A stretch of 64,000 bases of DNA from the NCBI GenBank assembly GCA_002298145.1, contig DBMP01000013.1, positions 535,471-599,470 of the forward strand, in the 5' to 3' direction. This DNA is from Spartobacteria bacterium UBA695. Lineage in GTDB: Bacteria; Verrucomicrobiota; Verrucomicrobiia; Chthoniobacterales; Chthoniobacteraceae. The position numbers and the translations under genes are program-made. Under the pieces are notes generated by a model. That model worked only from the letters and a program-made list of their open reading frames with translations. It was not told the origin of the DNA and did no database searches. Numbering within the stretch: the stretch's first letter is position 1; every line of letters starts with the position of its first letter. This document shows, piece after piece, positions 48,912 through 57,770 of this stretch.

Positions 48912-51515
48912 CTATTTCTGCTCCTGCTCGGGCGAGGTTTCGTCGTTGGACTCCTCCTCGTCTTCGTCGGCTACCACCGGGGCGATGGCTTGCAGTTTTT
49001 CGCCGGAATGCAGGTCGATCAACTTGACGCCCATGGTGTTGCGGCCCGTCTCGCGGATCTCGCGCACCCGGGTCCGGACCATCTGGCCCTTGTTGGTAAT
49101 GAGCATGAGTTCGTCCTTGTCCGTGACTGCGAGGGCCCCCACTACGTCGCCGGTCTTGTCGCCGGTTTTCATGGTGATGATGCCTTTGCCGCCGCGTGCC
49201 TGGACGCGGTAATCGTCAAACGGGGTCCGTTTGCCAACGCCGTTTTCGCCTGCTACGAGGAGCTGGGCGTCCGGGTTGACGAGCGCCATGGCGACGACTA
49301 CATCCCCCTTGCCGGGACGGATGCCCCAGACGCCGACGGTGTCGCGGCCCTGGTCGCGGAGTTCCTCTTCGTGGAAGCGCAGGCTGATGCCATCCTTGGT
49401 GATGAGGACGACTTCGTTTTGGCCCGTGGTCAGGTTGGCGTCAATCAAGCGGTCGCCCTCTTCGATCTTGATGGCGATGATGCCGCCCTTACGGATGTTG
49501 GAGAAGTCCGACAGGTTCGATTTTTTGACGATGCCCGAGCGGGTGACAAAGACGATGTGGAGATCGGGGTCCCACGTGTTGTCGATGGCCGCGGGGCCGG
49601 TGCCGACGCTCTTGGCCTGGATGCGGATGGTCGCGGCGATGTTCTCCTCGGGGCGCAGCTCCAGGAGGTTCGCGATGGAACGGCCTTTGGCGGCGCGGCC
49701 CATTTCGGGAATCTCGTAGACGCGCTCGATGTAGCAGCGGCCGGTCTGCGTGAAGAACATCAGGTAATCGTGCGTGGTGGCCGTGAAGAGGTGCTCGACG
49801 AAATCGTCTTCCTCATCCTCGGTCGCTCCCTCGCGGGTGATCATGCCTTTGACGCCTTTGCCTCCGCGGCGCTGGGCGCGGTAGGCGCTGACGGCCGTGC
49901 GTTTGATGAAGCCCTTGTGGGTGATGGTGATGATGGCGCCTTCGTTGGAGATCAGGTCTTCGAGCGAGATTTCGCCTTCGTCGGGGACGATCTGCGTCAT
50001 GCGCGGCGTGCCGTGCTTCTGAACGATGGCGTGGAGCTCGTCCTTGATGATCTGGAGGACGCGGGATTCGCGGGCCAGGATGTCCAGGAGGTCTTTGATC
50101 TTCTCGGTGAGGGCTTTGTATTCCTCTTCGATCTTGTCGCGTTCGAGGCCGGTCAGTTGATACAGGCGCAGGTCGAGGATGGCGTTGACTTGCGCTTCGC
50201 TGAAGCGGTACTGGCCTTCCTGGATGCGGGCGGGGTCGCGAATCAAGATGCCGAGGGACTTGACGTTGCTTTCCGAAAACTCGTAGGCGAGCAGTTTGAC
50301 CTTGGCTTCGTCGCGGTTGGATGATCCCCGGATGATCTCGATGAAATCATCCATTTTGGAGAGGGCCAGCAGGTAGCCTTCGAGGGTTTCGGCGCGGTCT
50401 TCGGCCTTGCGCAGTTCGAAACGGGTGCGGCGCAGGACGACTTCGCGGCGGTGCTCGATGTAGGCGACGTTGGCGTCCTTGAGCGTCAGGAGCTTGGGCC
50501 GTCCGTGGTCGATGGCGAGCATCGTGACGGCAAAGGAGCTTTCAAGCGAGGTGTGCTTGTAAAGGTTGTTGATGACGACCTTGGGGTTGCCGTCGCGCTT
50601 GAGCTCGATGACGACGCGGGTGTTTTCGTCGGATTCGTCGCGGATGGCGCTGATGTCGGTGAGCACCTTTTCGTTGACGAGCTCGGCGATGCGTTCGACC
50701 AAGACGGCGCGGTTAACGTTGTAGGGGATCTCCGTGATGACGATCTGCTCGCGACCGTTCTTGATTTCCTCAACGCCCGCTTTGCCGCGCACTTTGATGC
50801 TGCCACGGCCGGTCTCGGTGTAGTCTTTGATGCCCTTGGTGCCGCAAATGGTGCACCCGGTGGGGAAGTCAGGGCCTTTGATGTACTGGCGCAGGCCTTC
50901 GTTGGTGATCTCGGGGTCGTCGAGCTGGGCACAGATGCCTTCCACGACTTCGATCAAGTTGTGGGGGGGCATGTTGGTGGCCATGCCGACGGCGATGCCG
51001 GTGCCGCCGTTGACGAGAAGGTTGGGGAAAGCCGCTGGCAGGACGACGGGTTCGGTAAGGCGCTCGTCGTAGTTCGGGACGAAATCGACGGTGTCCTTGT
51101 CCATGTCGTCCATGAGCGCGGAGCCGAGGTGGGTCATGCGGGCCTCGGTGTAACGCATGGCGGCGGGCGGGTCGCCTTCGACGGAGCCGAAGTTGCCTTG
51201 CGGGTCGACCAGCGTTTCGCGCATGGCCCAGGACTGGCCCATGTGGACGAGGGTCGGGTAGATGACCGCTTCGCCGTGGGGATGGTAGTTGCCGCTCGTA
51301 TCGCCGCAGATCTTGGCGCACTTCATGTGCTTGCGCCCTGGGTAGAGCGAAAGCTCCTGCATGGCGAAGAGAATGCGGCGCTGGGAGGGCTTCAGGCCGT
51401 CGCGGGCGTCGGGAAGAGCGCGCGAAATGATGACGGACATCGAGTAGTCGAGGAACGACTTGCTCATCTCCTCGGCCACATTGATCGGCTCGACTTTTTC
51501 GTTAAGGGTATACAT
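48912..51515 (-). CDS. gyrA: DNA gyrase subunit A
   Basis: This 867-residue type II topoisomerase breakage-reunion subunit has the N-terminal SYLDYSMSVIISRALPD-like block, the catalytic Tyr in AAMRYTEARMT near residue 122, and the C-terminal GyrA box QRRGGKG near residue 545, which supports gyrase rather than topoisomerase IV. The last residues are acidic (DEDEEESNDE). It introduces negative supercoils with GyrB. It lies 158 bases downstream of gyrB, separated by a palindromic repeat. A strong terminator follows. Confidence 0.96.
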   Translation of the reverse strand: MYTLNEKVEPINVAEEMSKSFLDYSMSVIISRALPDARDGLKPSQRRILFAMQELSLYPGRKHMKCAKICGDTSGNYHPHGEAVIYPTLVHMGQSWAMRETLVDPQGNFGSVEGDPPAAMRYTEARMTHLGSALMDDMDKDTVDFVPNYDERLTEPVVLPAAFPNLLVNGGTGIAVGMATNMPPHNLIEVVEGICAQLDDPEITNEGLRQYIKGPDFPTGCTICGTKGIKDYTETGRGSIKVRGKAGVEEIKNGREQIVITEIPYNVNRAVLVERIAELVNEKVLTDISAIRDESDENTRVVIELKRDGNPKVVINNLYKHTSLESSFAVTMLAIDHGRPKLLTLKDANVAYIEHRREVVLRRTRFELRKAEDRAETLEGYLLALSKMDDFIEIIRGSSNRDEAKVKLLAYEFSESNVKSLGILIRDPARIQEGQYRFSEAQVNAILDLRLYQLTGLERDKIEEEYKALTEKIKDLLDILARESRVLQIIKDELHAIVQKHGTPRMTQIVPDEGEISLEDLISNEGAIITITHKGFIKRTAVSAYRAQRRGGKGVKGMITREGATEDEEDDFVEHLFTATTHDYLMFFTQTGRCYIERVYEIPEMGRAAKGRSIANLLELRPEENIAATIRIQAKSVGTGPAAIDNTWDPDLHIVFVTRSGIVKKSNLSDFSNIRKGGIIAIKIEEGDRLIDANLTTGQNEVVLITKDGISLRFHEEELRDQGRDTVGVWGIRPGKGDVVVAMALVNPDAQLLVAGENGVGKRTPFDDYRVQARGGKGIITMKTGDKTGDVVGALAVTDKDELMLITNKGQMVRTRVREIRETGRNTMGVKLIDLHSGEKLQAIAPVVADEDEEESNDETSPEQEQK

Positions 51516-51568
51516 CGGGAAAGTGTTTGGGGCTAGAGGGTGCGTGCCGGGACGCCACTTTGATGGGC

Positions 51569-51641
51569 CTCACGCAAAGACGCCAAGACGCAAAGGACGG
51601 AAAATTCTGTCTTTCTTTGCGGCTTTGCGGCTTTGCGTGAG
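51569..51641. repeat. Dispersed palindromic repeat, copy 2 (27-nt arms, 19-nt loop)
   Basis: The left arm (51569-51595) begins CTCACGCAAAGACG and the right arm (51615-51641) ends GGCTTTGCGTGAG; 24 of 27 positions pair. Arm and loop lengths equal those of copy 1 at 30491-30563, while the loop sequence differs. It lies 32 bases past the gyrB stop and upstream of gyrA. Confidence 0.85.
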
Positions 51642-51672
51642 AAAAAATCCATCTGCGTCCTTGGCGTAAGGG

Positions 51673-54294
51673 TTACACGTCCAGGTTGCGCACGTTGAGC
51701 GCGTTGTCTTCGATGAAGGCGCGGCGCGGCTCGACGACGTCGCCCATCAGGATGGTAAACATCTTGTCGGCTTCGACGGCGTTGGTTTCGTTCAGCTCGA
51801 CTTTGAGCATTTTGCGCTTGTCCGGGTTCATCGTGGTGTCGAAGAGCTCTTTGGCGTTCATTTCGCCCAGTCCCTTGAATCGCTTGATCTGGACGCCACG
51901 GCGACCGATGTCTTTGACGTTCTGCAGGATCTGCGGAATGGCAAAGATGGGCGTGGTGCTGGCTTTGTCGCCGTCGCCTTCGACGAGCTCGAAAATGGGG
52001 TGGTCGCTGTCGGCGTAGTGCTCGATTTTGAGCCCCCGGCGGGCGAGTTCGGCGATGAGTTTTTGGAGCGCGGCGGTTTCGTGGAGTTCCACAAGCCGTC
52101 CCCGGCGGTGCGAGCTGCTGTGGCCGTTGCCACGCGTGGTGGGCGTGGGGGTGGGGGCAGCGCCTTCGGCGTCGGCTTCGGCGTCGGCCTCCGGTTCGTC
52201 GTCGAAGAGGGCGAGGTCGAGGTTTTCCAGGTGGTAGCCGCGGACTTCGTCTTCGTTGTGGAAGTAGGAGACGTATTCTTCGTTGCCGTCGCGTACTTTG
52301 ACGATGTAGGTGGGCAGCTGGCCGCTCTTGATGTCGCGGTGGCCCAGGTAGGTCTCGAAGTCGCCGCCATGACGGCGCACGGATTCGGCGAATTTGTCGA
52401 GCCGCTCCAGGAGCTCCAGGATTTCCTTGAGCTGGGTGGAGCTGAACTCTTTCTGGTCGGAGAGGCTGCGCAGGCGCAGGTCTTCCAGGGCCAGGGAGAT
52501 GAGAATTTTGTTGAGCTGTACGTCGTCGTCCACGTACTCCTCGCGCTTTTTGCGCTTGATTTGGTAGAGCGGCGGCTGGGCGATGTAGATCTTGCCCGCG
52601 CGGACGAGTTCGGTCATCTGGCGGTAGAAGAACGTCAGCAGCAGGGTGCGGATGTGGGAGCCGTCGACGTCGGCATCGGTCATGATGATGATGCGGCCGT
52701 AGCGGAGGCGCTCCATATTAAAGGAGCCCTCGAAGTCGCCGCCGCCGATGCCGGTGCCGATGGCGGTGATCATGGTCTGGATTTCGCGGTTTTGCAGCGC
52801 TTTATCCAGGCGGGCTTTCTCGACGTTGATCAGTTTACCGCGGATCGGGAGGATGGCCTGGTAGCGGCGGTCGCGGCCTTGTTTGGCGGAGCCACCTGCG
52901 GAGTCGCCCTCGACGATGTAGAGTTCGGTCAATTCTGGGTCGCGCTCGGAGCAGTCGGCCAGTTTGCCGGGGAGGCCGCCGCCGGTAAGGGCGCTCTTGC
53001 GGACGGTTTCGCGGGCGCGCCGGGCGGCTTCGCGGGCGCGGGAGGCCATGAGGGCCTTTTCGATGATCTGCTTGGCGATCTGCGGGTTCTGATCGAAGTG
53101 GGTCATCAACTGTTCGTACACGATGGACGAGACGATGCCGTCGACTTCGGGCGTGACGAGTTTGACCTTGGTCTGCGATTCGAAGCCCGGGTTCGGGTGC
53201 TTGACGGCGATGACGGCGGTGAGGCCTTCGCGAACGTCGTCGCCGGAGATGGAGGGGTCCTTTTCCTTAACGAGGTTGTTGGCCTTGGCGTATTGGTTGA
53301 TGGCGCGGGTGAGCGCGCTGCGGAAGCCGGTCAGATGCGTGCCGCCGTCCGGGTTGGGGATGGCGTTGGTGAAGCAGAGGATCTGGTCGTTGTAGGAGTC
53401 GTTGTATTGCAGGACGACGTCGACGTACATGTCGTCTTCGACTTCGGTCTGGTCTTTGGTGCGGAAGCTGACTTTGCGTTTGCCGCCGATGACGATGGGC
53501 TTGGCGTGGACGAGGGTCTTGTTTTCGCCGAGCTGGCGGACGAATTCCTCGATGCCGAGCTTGTAGACGTAGATTTCCTGTTTAACGGGGTCGAGGCGCT
53601 CGTCGCGAAGGATGATTTCGAGGCCGGGGTTCAGGAAGGCGAGTTCCCGCAGGCGCGTGGAGAGCTTGGCGAACTGGAACTCGGTGGTGATGGTGAAGAT
53701 GGTCGGATCGGGCAGGAAGGTGATTTTCGTGCCGGTCTGCTTTTTGTTCTTGGCCTCGCCGATGATGGTGAGCTTCTGCGTGGTGACGCCGCGCTCGAAG
53801 GCCATGTGGTAGATCTGGCCGTTGCGGGCTACGTCGACTTTGAACCAGTCGGAGAGGGCGTTGACGCACTTGGCGCCGACGCCGTGGAGGCCGCCGGAGT
53901 ATTTATAGGCGCCCTGGCCGAATTTGCCGCCCGCGTGCAGGTTCGTCAAAACCAGCTCGATGGCCGGGATCTTGAACTTCGGGTGCATGTCGACGGGGAT
54001 GCCGCGTCCGTTGTCACGGATGGAGCAGGAGCCGTCGGCGTGAATGGTGATCTCGATCCGGGTGCAGTACCCGGCGAGGTGCTCGTCAATAGAGTTGTCG
54101 AGCACTTCGAAGACGCAGTGGTGGAGACCGCGTTCATCGGTTGGCCCGATGTACATGCCGGGACGCTGGCGAACGCCCGCGAGACCTTCCAGTTTGTCGA
54201 TCTTTGAGGCGTCGTAAAGCTGGTCGGAGGAGACGTGTCCCGAATTGTTGGATTCTTCGAGGTTAGTGGGCGCGGTGGCGTCAGGTTCTGACAT
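51673..54294 (-). CDS. gyrB: DNA gyrase subunit B
   Basis: The 873-residue product starts at the ATG at 54294; a TTG two codons upstream is less likely. The GHKL ATPase has EVLDNSIDEHLAGYC, RDNGRGIPV and GGLHGVGA. The Toprim region has YIVEGDSAGGSAKQGRDR and TDADVDGSHIRTLLLTFFYR, and the C-terminal KRFKGLGEMN block is present. Between the last two lies an insert of some 170 residues, including an acidic and Pro/Thr-rich stretch (DDEPEADAEADAEG), comparable to inserts in other diderm GyrB proteins. It supplies ATP hydrolysis for gyrase. Confidence 0.96.
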   Translation of the reverse strand: MSEPDATAPTNLEESNNSGHVSSDQLYDASKIDKLEGLAGVRQRPGMYIGPTDERGLHHCVFEVLDNSIDEHLAGYCTRIEITIHADGSCSIRDNGRGIPVDMHPKFKIPAIELVLTNLHAGGKFGQGAYKYSGGLHGVGAKCVNALSDWFKVDVARNGQIYHMAFERGVTTQKLTIIGEAKNKKQTGTKITFLPDPTIFTITTEFQFAKLSTRLRELAFLNPGLEIILRDERLDPVKQEIYVYKLGIEEFVRQLGENKTLVHAKPIVIGGKRKVSFRTKDQTEVEDDMYVDVVLQYNDSYNDQILCFTNAIPNPDGGTHLTGFRSALTRAINQYAKANNLVKEKDPSISGDDVREGLTAVIAVKHPNPGFESQTKVKLVTPEVDGIVSSIVYEQLMTHFDQNPQIAKQIIEKALMASRAREAARRARETVRKSALTGGGLPGKLADCSERDPELTELYIVEGDSAGGSAKQGRDRRYQAILPIRGKLINVEKARLDKALQNREIQTMITAIGTGIGGGDFEGSFNMERLRYGRIIIMTDADVDGSHIRTLLLTFFYRQMTELVRAGKIYIAQPPLYQIKRKKREEYVDDDVQLNKILISLALEDLRLRSLSDQKEFSSTQLKEILELLERLDKFAESVRRHGGDFETYLGHRDIKSGQLPTYIVKVRDGNEEYVSYFHNEDEVRGYHLENLDLALFDDEPEADAEADAEGAAPTPTPTTRGNGHSSSHRRGRLVELHETAALQKLIAELARRGLKIEHYADSDHPIFELVEGDGDKASTTPIFAIPQILQNVKDIGRRGVQIKRFKGLGEMNAKELFDTTMNPDKRKMLKVELNETNAVEADKMFTILMGDVVEPRRAFIEDNALNVRNLDV

Positions 54295-54431
54295 AGGCAA
54301 AATTCAGGGAAACTTAGAGGTGAAAGTCTAGTTGGGGAAAAAGAAAACAACAATCATTATCTTTGCCCGGCTCAACGCCTTGGGGTGGGCTGGGGAGGAT
54401 GGGCACAAGATGTGGGGGAGGGATGGCTTTT

Positions 54432-55331
54432 TTAATGATTCTGTAGCTGGGCGAATACGGCTTGGGCGGCGGCCTCGGGGGTAGGGGCGGAGGCGTCGGC
54501 TTCCCGGGGGGCTTCGCCGGGGGCTCCGAAGAGGATGGCTCTCATGTGGATCGCGCCGGGGGCGACCTCTGTGGCGACGCCTACGGGCAGGGTGCAGTCG
54601 CCGTTGAGCAGAAGCATCAATTCGCGCTCGGCCCGGATGGCCGCCCAGGTGGGCTCGTGGTTGAGGGCGCTGAAGAAGGGGGCGTCGTCCGCGCGGCATT
54701 GCAGGGCGATGGCTCCCTGGCCGATGGCGGGGAGCATCGGGGCGGCGGTGGCGTGGAATTCCCCCTCGTCGGTGATGAGCTTGCCTGCTTCGATTTTGTA
54801 ACCGAGGCGGTCGAGACCGGCGCGGGCGAGGATGGTGCCGTCGAAAAGCGGGTTTTCGTGCAGTTTGCGCAGGCGCGTGGCGACGTTGCCCCGGATTTCC
54901 TCGATGACGAGGTCGGGCCGCAGGTGGGTGAGCTGCCGGGCGCGCCGGATGCTGCTGGTGGCGACGTGGGCCCCGGGGGGGAGCGGGCCCGGGGTTTTGG
55001 TGACGAGGATGTCGGCGGTGTCGGCTCGGGGCAGGACGGCGGCCAGGACGAGGCCCTCGGGCATGGTGCCGGGCATGTCTTTGCAGCTGTGTACGGCGAC
55101 GTCGATTTCCTGGCTGAGGAGGGCCGTTTCGAGCTCCTTGGTGAAGAGTCCCTTGGCTCCGGCCGGAGTGGCGCGGGCCAGGGAGTGGTCGAGCTTGCGG
55201 TCGCCGGACGTGGTGAATTTCCGGATGGTCACGGCGCTTTCCGGCCAGACGCGGGCTAGTTCTTCCAGGACGAGCTGCGCCTGGGCGAGGGCGAGGGCGC
55301 TGCCACGGGTGCCGAGGGTAAGGTGTCTCAT
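54432..55331 (-). CDS. hemC: Hydroxymethylbilane synthase (porphobilinogen deaminase)
   Basis: From the ATG at 55331 the enzyme has 299 residues. TLGTRGSALALAQAQ at the start, VHSCKDMPG, SSIRRARQL and LNGDCTLPVG (Cys holding the dipyrromethane cofactor) are all present. It joins four porphobilinogens into hydroxymethylbilane in haem synthesis. Upstream in-frame codons read through a degenerate repeat and are rejected. It follows hemA in the same direction after 51 bases. Confidence 0.96.
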   Translation of the reverse strand: MRHLTLGTRGSALALAQAQLVLEELARVWPESAVTIRKFTTSGDRKLDHSLARATPAGAKGLFTKELETALLSQEIDVAVHSCKDMPGTMPEGLVLAAVLPRADTADILVTKTPGPLPPGAHVATSSIRRARQLTHLRPDLVIEEIRGNVATRLRKLHENPLFDGTILARAGLDRLGYKIEAGKLITDEGEFHATAAPMLPAIGQGAIALQCRADDAPFFSALNHEPTWAAIRAERELMLLLNGDCTLPVGVATEVAPGAIHMRAILFGAPGEAPREADASAPTPEAAAQAVFAQLQNH

Positions 55332-55337
55332 AAAATT

Positions 55338-55435
55338 AGCCGCAAAAAGGCGCAAAAAACGCAAAGAAGCTGTTGCGGAGGTTCAAGTCGCCGGTTCTGT
55401 TCTCTCTTCTTTTCCTGAGTTCCTGAGTTCCTGAT
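55338..55435. repeat. Degenerate CGCAAA-type repeat and octamer tandem between hemC and hemA
   Basis: At 55338-55370 a sequence of the form AGCCGCAAAAAGGCGC followed by AAAAAACGCAAAG echoes one arm of the dispersed palindromes but has no clear partner arm. At 55412-55435 the octamer TTCCTGAG occurs three times in tandem (last copy TTCCTGAT). The octamers fall inside the last codons of hemA. Confidence 0.55.
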
Positions 55436-56480
55436 GAATTCTTCCCGGCTCCCCGGGCCACACGGGGGCTTCGCCCAGCCATTGCACGTATTCCGTGACG
55501 TGATGGCCCAGGAGCGCTTCGCAGCGGGTGACTTCCTTTTTGCGCTCGTCCATGCCCCGGCGGGCGATGGTCTGGAGCGAGTCGATGTCGTAGAGGTAGG
55601 CCCCCTCCATGTCGTTGACGGCGGGCTCGACGTCGCGCGGTACGGCCAGGTCGATGACGAAGAGCGGGCGGCCGTGGCGCTGGGCCATGATCGGGATCAT
55701 TTTTTCTCGGGTGACGATGTAGTGAGGGGCGGCGGTGGAGGAGATGAGGATGTCGATCTCGGGGTAGCGCTTTTCGCATTCCTCGAATCGGATGGCCTCG
55801 CCGCCCATTTCCGCCGCGAGGGCCGCGGCCCGCTCGTAGGTGCGGTTGGCCACGAAGATGCTCTTTACCCCGCGCGAAAGGAGCGCCCGGGCGGTCAGTT
55901 CGCTGGTCTCGCCCGCGCCGAGGACCATGGCATGGCACTCGGCTAAGCGGCCAAAGATCCGCTCCGCCAGTTCTACGGCCACGGAGCCGACGGAGACGGG
56001 GCCGCGCGTGATGGCGGTGCGGGTGCGGACTTCCTTGGCTACGTTGAAGGCGCGCTGGAAGAGTTTATTGAGGTGCCGGGCGGTGGTCTGGGCGGTGGTG
56101 GCCGCCGCGTAGGCTTTTTTCACCTGGCCGAGGATTTCCGTTTCGCCCAGGACCATGGATTCCAGCCCGCTGACGACGCGGAAGAGGTGCCGGACGGCGT
56201 CGTCGTCTTCCAGCAGATAAAACGGGTCTGGGACGACGGGGGCGACGCCGCTGTGCGCCTCGGCAAAGGCGAGGAGGGCGCAATAGGCCGCCTGGGCGTC
56301 TTCCGCTGCCGCATAGAATTCGACGCGGTTGCAGGTGGAGACGATGACGGCCTCGCTGATGGCCTCCATGGCTTTAAGGTCGGCCAGGCTGCGCCCGAGC
56401 ACGGATTCGGCGATAGCGAACGGTTCCCGGACCTGAACGCTGGCCGTCTGGTAGCTGACCCCGAGGCAGATGATCTTCAC
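55383..56480 (-). CDS. hemA: Glutamyl-tRNA reductase
   Basis: The 365-residue enzyme starts at GTG 56480, overlapping the upstream gene as GTGA. It has the catalytic Cys in VIVSTCNRVEFY near residue 50, LESMVLGETEILGQVKKAY, the NADPH-binding GAGETSELTARAL, and IDLAVPRDVEP. It converts glutamyl-tRNA to glutamate semialdehyde, the committed step of C5 haem synthesis. The C terminus is short, and its final residues (HQELRNSGKEERTEPAT) are encoded by a tandem octamer repeat, so the tail is probably not conserved. Confidence 0.95.
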   Translation of the reverse strand: MKIICLGVSYQTASVQVREPFAIAESVLGRSLADLKAMEAISEAVIVSTCNRVEFYAAAEDAQAAYCALLAFAEAHSGVAPVVPDPFYLLEDDDAVRHLFRVVSGLESMVLGETEILGQVKKAYAAATTAQTTARHLNKLFQRAFNVAKEVRTRTAITRGPVSVGSVAVELAERIFGRLAECHAMVLGAGETSELTARALLSRGVKSIFVANRTYERAAALAAEMGGEAIRFEECEKRYPEIDILISSTAAPHYIVTREKMIPIMAQRHGRPLFVIDLAVPRDVEPAVNDMEGAYLYDIDSLQTIARRGMDERKKEVTRCEALLGHHVTEYVQWLGEAPVWPGEPGRIHQELRNSGKEERTEPAT

Positions 56481-57274
56481 AAGGCGGCCCCTCCCATGGA
56501 TGCGCCCGTGCCGAAGTGCCCTACCAGGCAGAGGGCCGTCACTGAGATGACGAAGGCTGCCGCTGAAAGCAGTGCCAGGCGCCGGGGACTCCAGCGGCGA
56601 GCTAGCGGCAGGAGCAGGTAGAGGAGCCAGAGCGAGCCGCCCCAGATCCAGATTTTCGCCGAGACCTGCGGGTGGAGCGCCCAGGCGCTGGCCAGCCCCA
56701 CGGTGAGGAGCACGGCGCCCGCCCAGATGAGGCGGAGATTGACCGTGGCCAGCGCGGTGATGGAGGGCATTTCGTAGAATCCCGGCCCGAGGCGGCGGGT
56801 TTTAAGCCGGTGCTCCTGGGCCAGGAACATTACCCCGGCGACTCCGGCGAGCGCGAAGGCGGCGTAGGCCATGATGCAGAGGGCGGCGTGCCATTCGACC
56901 CAGGCCGGGTGCGGCAGGAAGCGGGGATGGGGCGCGTCGGTGACGGCGAGGAGGGCGGTGAGTTGCAGCAGGGCGACCAGCGGGCCGGTAAAGGTGCCTA
57001 AAAGTGAGATACGGTAGCCGTGGCCGATGACGAAATAGAAAAGCGTGATGGACCAGCCCAGGAAGATGAGCACTTCGAAGAGGTTCGTGAGCGGGCAGTG
57101 GCCAATCTCCCGGCCCCGATGGATCAAAAAGAGCGTCTGAAAAAGAAACCCGGCGGCGATGGCGCTCCGGTTCAAGAGACGCGGATAGGCGCGGCCCGCC
57201 TTCAGAAAGGCCAGCGTGAGGGCTGGCCCGAGCAGGAGGCAAAGCGTGGAGAGATATAATAGAATTCGGCCCAT
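56477..57274 (-). CDS. Cytochrome c assembly / HemX-like membrane protein (CcsA family)
   Basis: The 265-residue protein has about eight membrane spans. It contains the CcsA-type motif pattern (HCPLTNLFEVLIFLGWSITLFY in place of the classic WGxxWxWD region, and WVEWHAALCIMAYAAFALAG) with conserved His residues near 60, 125 and 215 that may bind haem. Such proteins either move haem for cytochrome c maturation or, as HemX, adjust HemA levels. The 4-base overlap with hemA favours the HemX-like reading; sequence alone cannot decide. Confidence 0.82.
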   Translation of the reverse strand: MGRILLYLSTLCLLLGPALTLAFLKAGRAYPRLLNRSAIAAGFLFQTLFLIHRGREIGHCPLTNLFEVLIFLGWSITLFYFVIGHGYRISLLGTFTGPLVALLQLTALLAVTDAPHPRFLPHPAWVEWHAALCIMAYAAFALAGVAGVMFLAQEHRLKTRRLGPGFYEMPSITALATVNLRLIWAGAVLLTVGLASAWALHPQVSAKIWIWGGSLWLLYLLLPLARRWSPRRLALLSAAAFVISVTALCLVGHFGTGASMGGAAL

Positions 57275-57408
57275 CGGGAAAAAAATAGGCTAGCGAACCT
57301 GCCTCTCGAATGCAACCTTCCCGCGCCTGCCGTGTGACACAACTGTTAACATCGCAACATTTTTAATTTTTCCCGAGACAACGCACAAAAATATTTTATC
57401 GTTTTGCT

Positions 57409-57666
57409 ATGATCCACTCCTCAACGCCTTACGACCGCCATACGTATCCCGACGGTTTTATTTCCAAAGCGGGGAAGACCCTTGCTACGGAGAAAATCGA
57501 GGTGGAGTACAAGACGTTTTTCCTGGATCTCCAGGAGAACCATCGCGGGCGTTTCCTGCGGATTACCGAAGACGCGGGCGGCCGCCGGGAGACGATCATC
57601 ATCCCGATTGAGAATGCCCCGGAGTTCACCGCGGGCGTCAAGCGCATCGTTACGGCGGTGCCGTAG
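57409..57666 (+). CDS. PUR-alpha-like nucleic-acid-binding protein (DUF3276-like)
   Basis: The 85-residue protein has one PUR-like beta-alpha unit: KIEVEYKTFFLDLQENHRGRFLRITEDAGGRRETIIIPIENAPEF in order, with a basic, Arg-rich strand. Similar small proteins in Bacteroidetes and Verrucomicrobia bind single-stranded DNA or RNA. An AT-rich stretch rich in T-runs lies just upstream (57350-57400) and probably holds its promoter. The nif-side phosphatase gene follows 104 bases later. Confidence 0.72.
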   Translation: MIHSSTPYDRHTYPDGFISKAGKTLATEKIEVEYKTFFLDLQENHRGRFLRITEDAGGRRETIIIPIENAPEFTAGVKRIVTAVP

Positions 57667-57770
57667 AGCCGGGCTCGGGAGCCGGGAAGGAAAAAACAAG
57701 GGGGTTGCCAAACCCGGGTTCCTGCGTTAGATCGGGGAATACCGTTATTGGCTCCCATTTCTCCCGCGCG

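Noticed and set aside
52000..54207. 735-codon plus-strand frame across gyrB
   Set aside because: It is antisense to unmistakable gyrB and encodes low-complexity Val/Gly/Asp-rich sequence.
48912..54294. gyrB/gyrA being topoisomerase IV parE/parC
   Set aside because: The GyrA-type subunit carries the GyrA box QRRGGKG, which supports gyrase.
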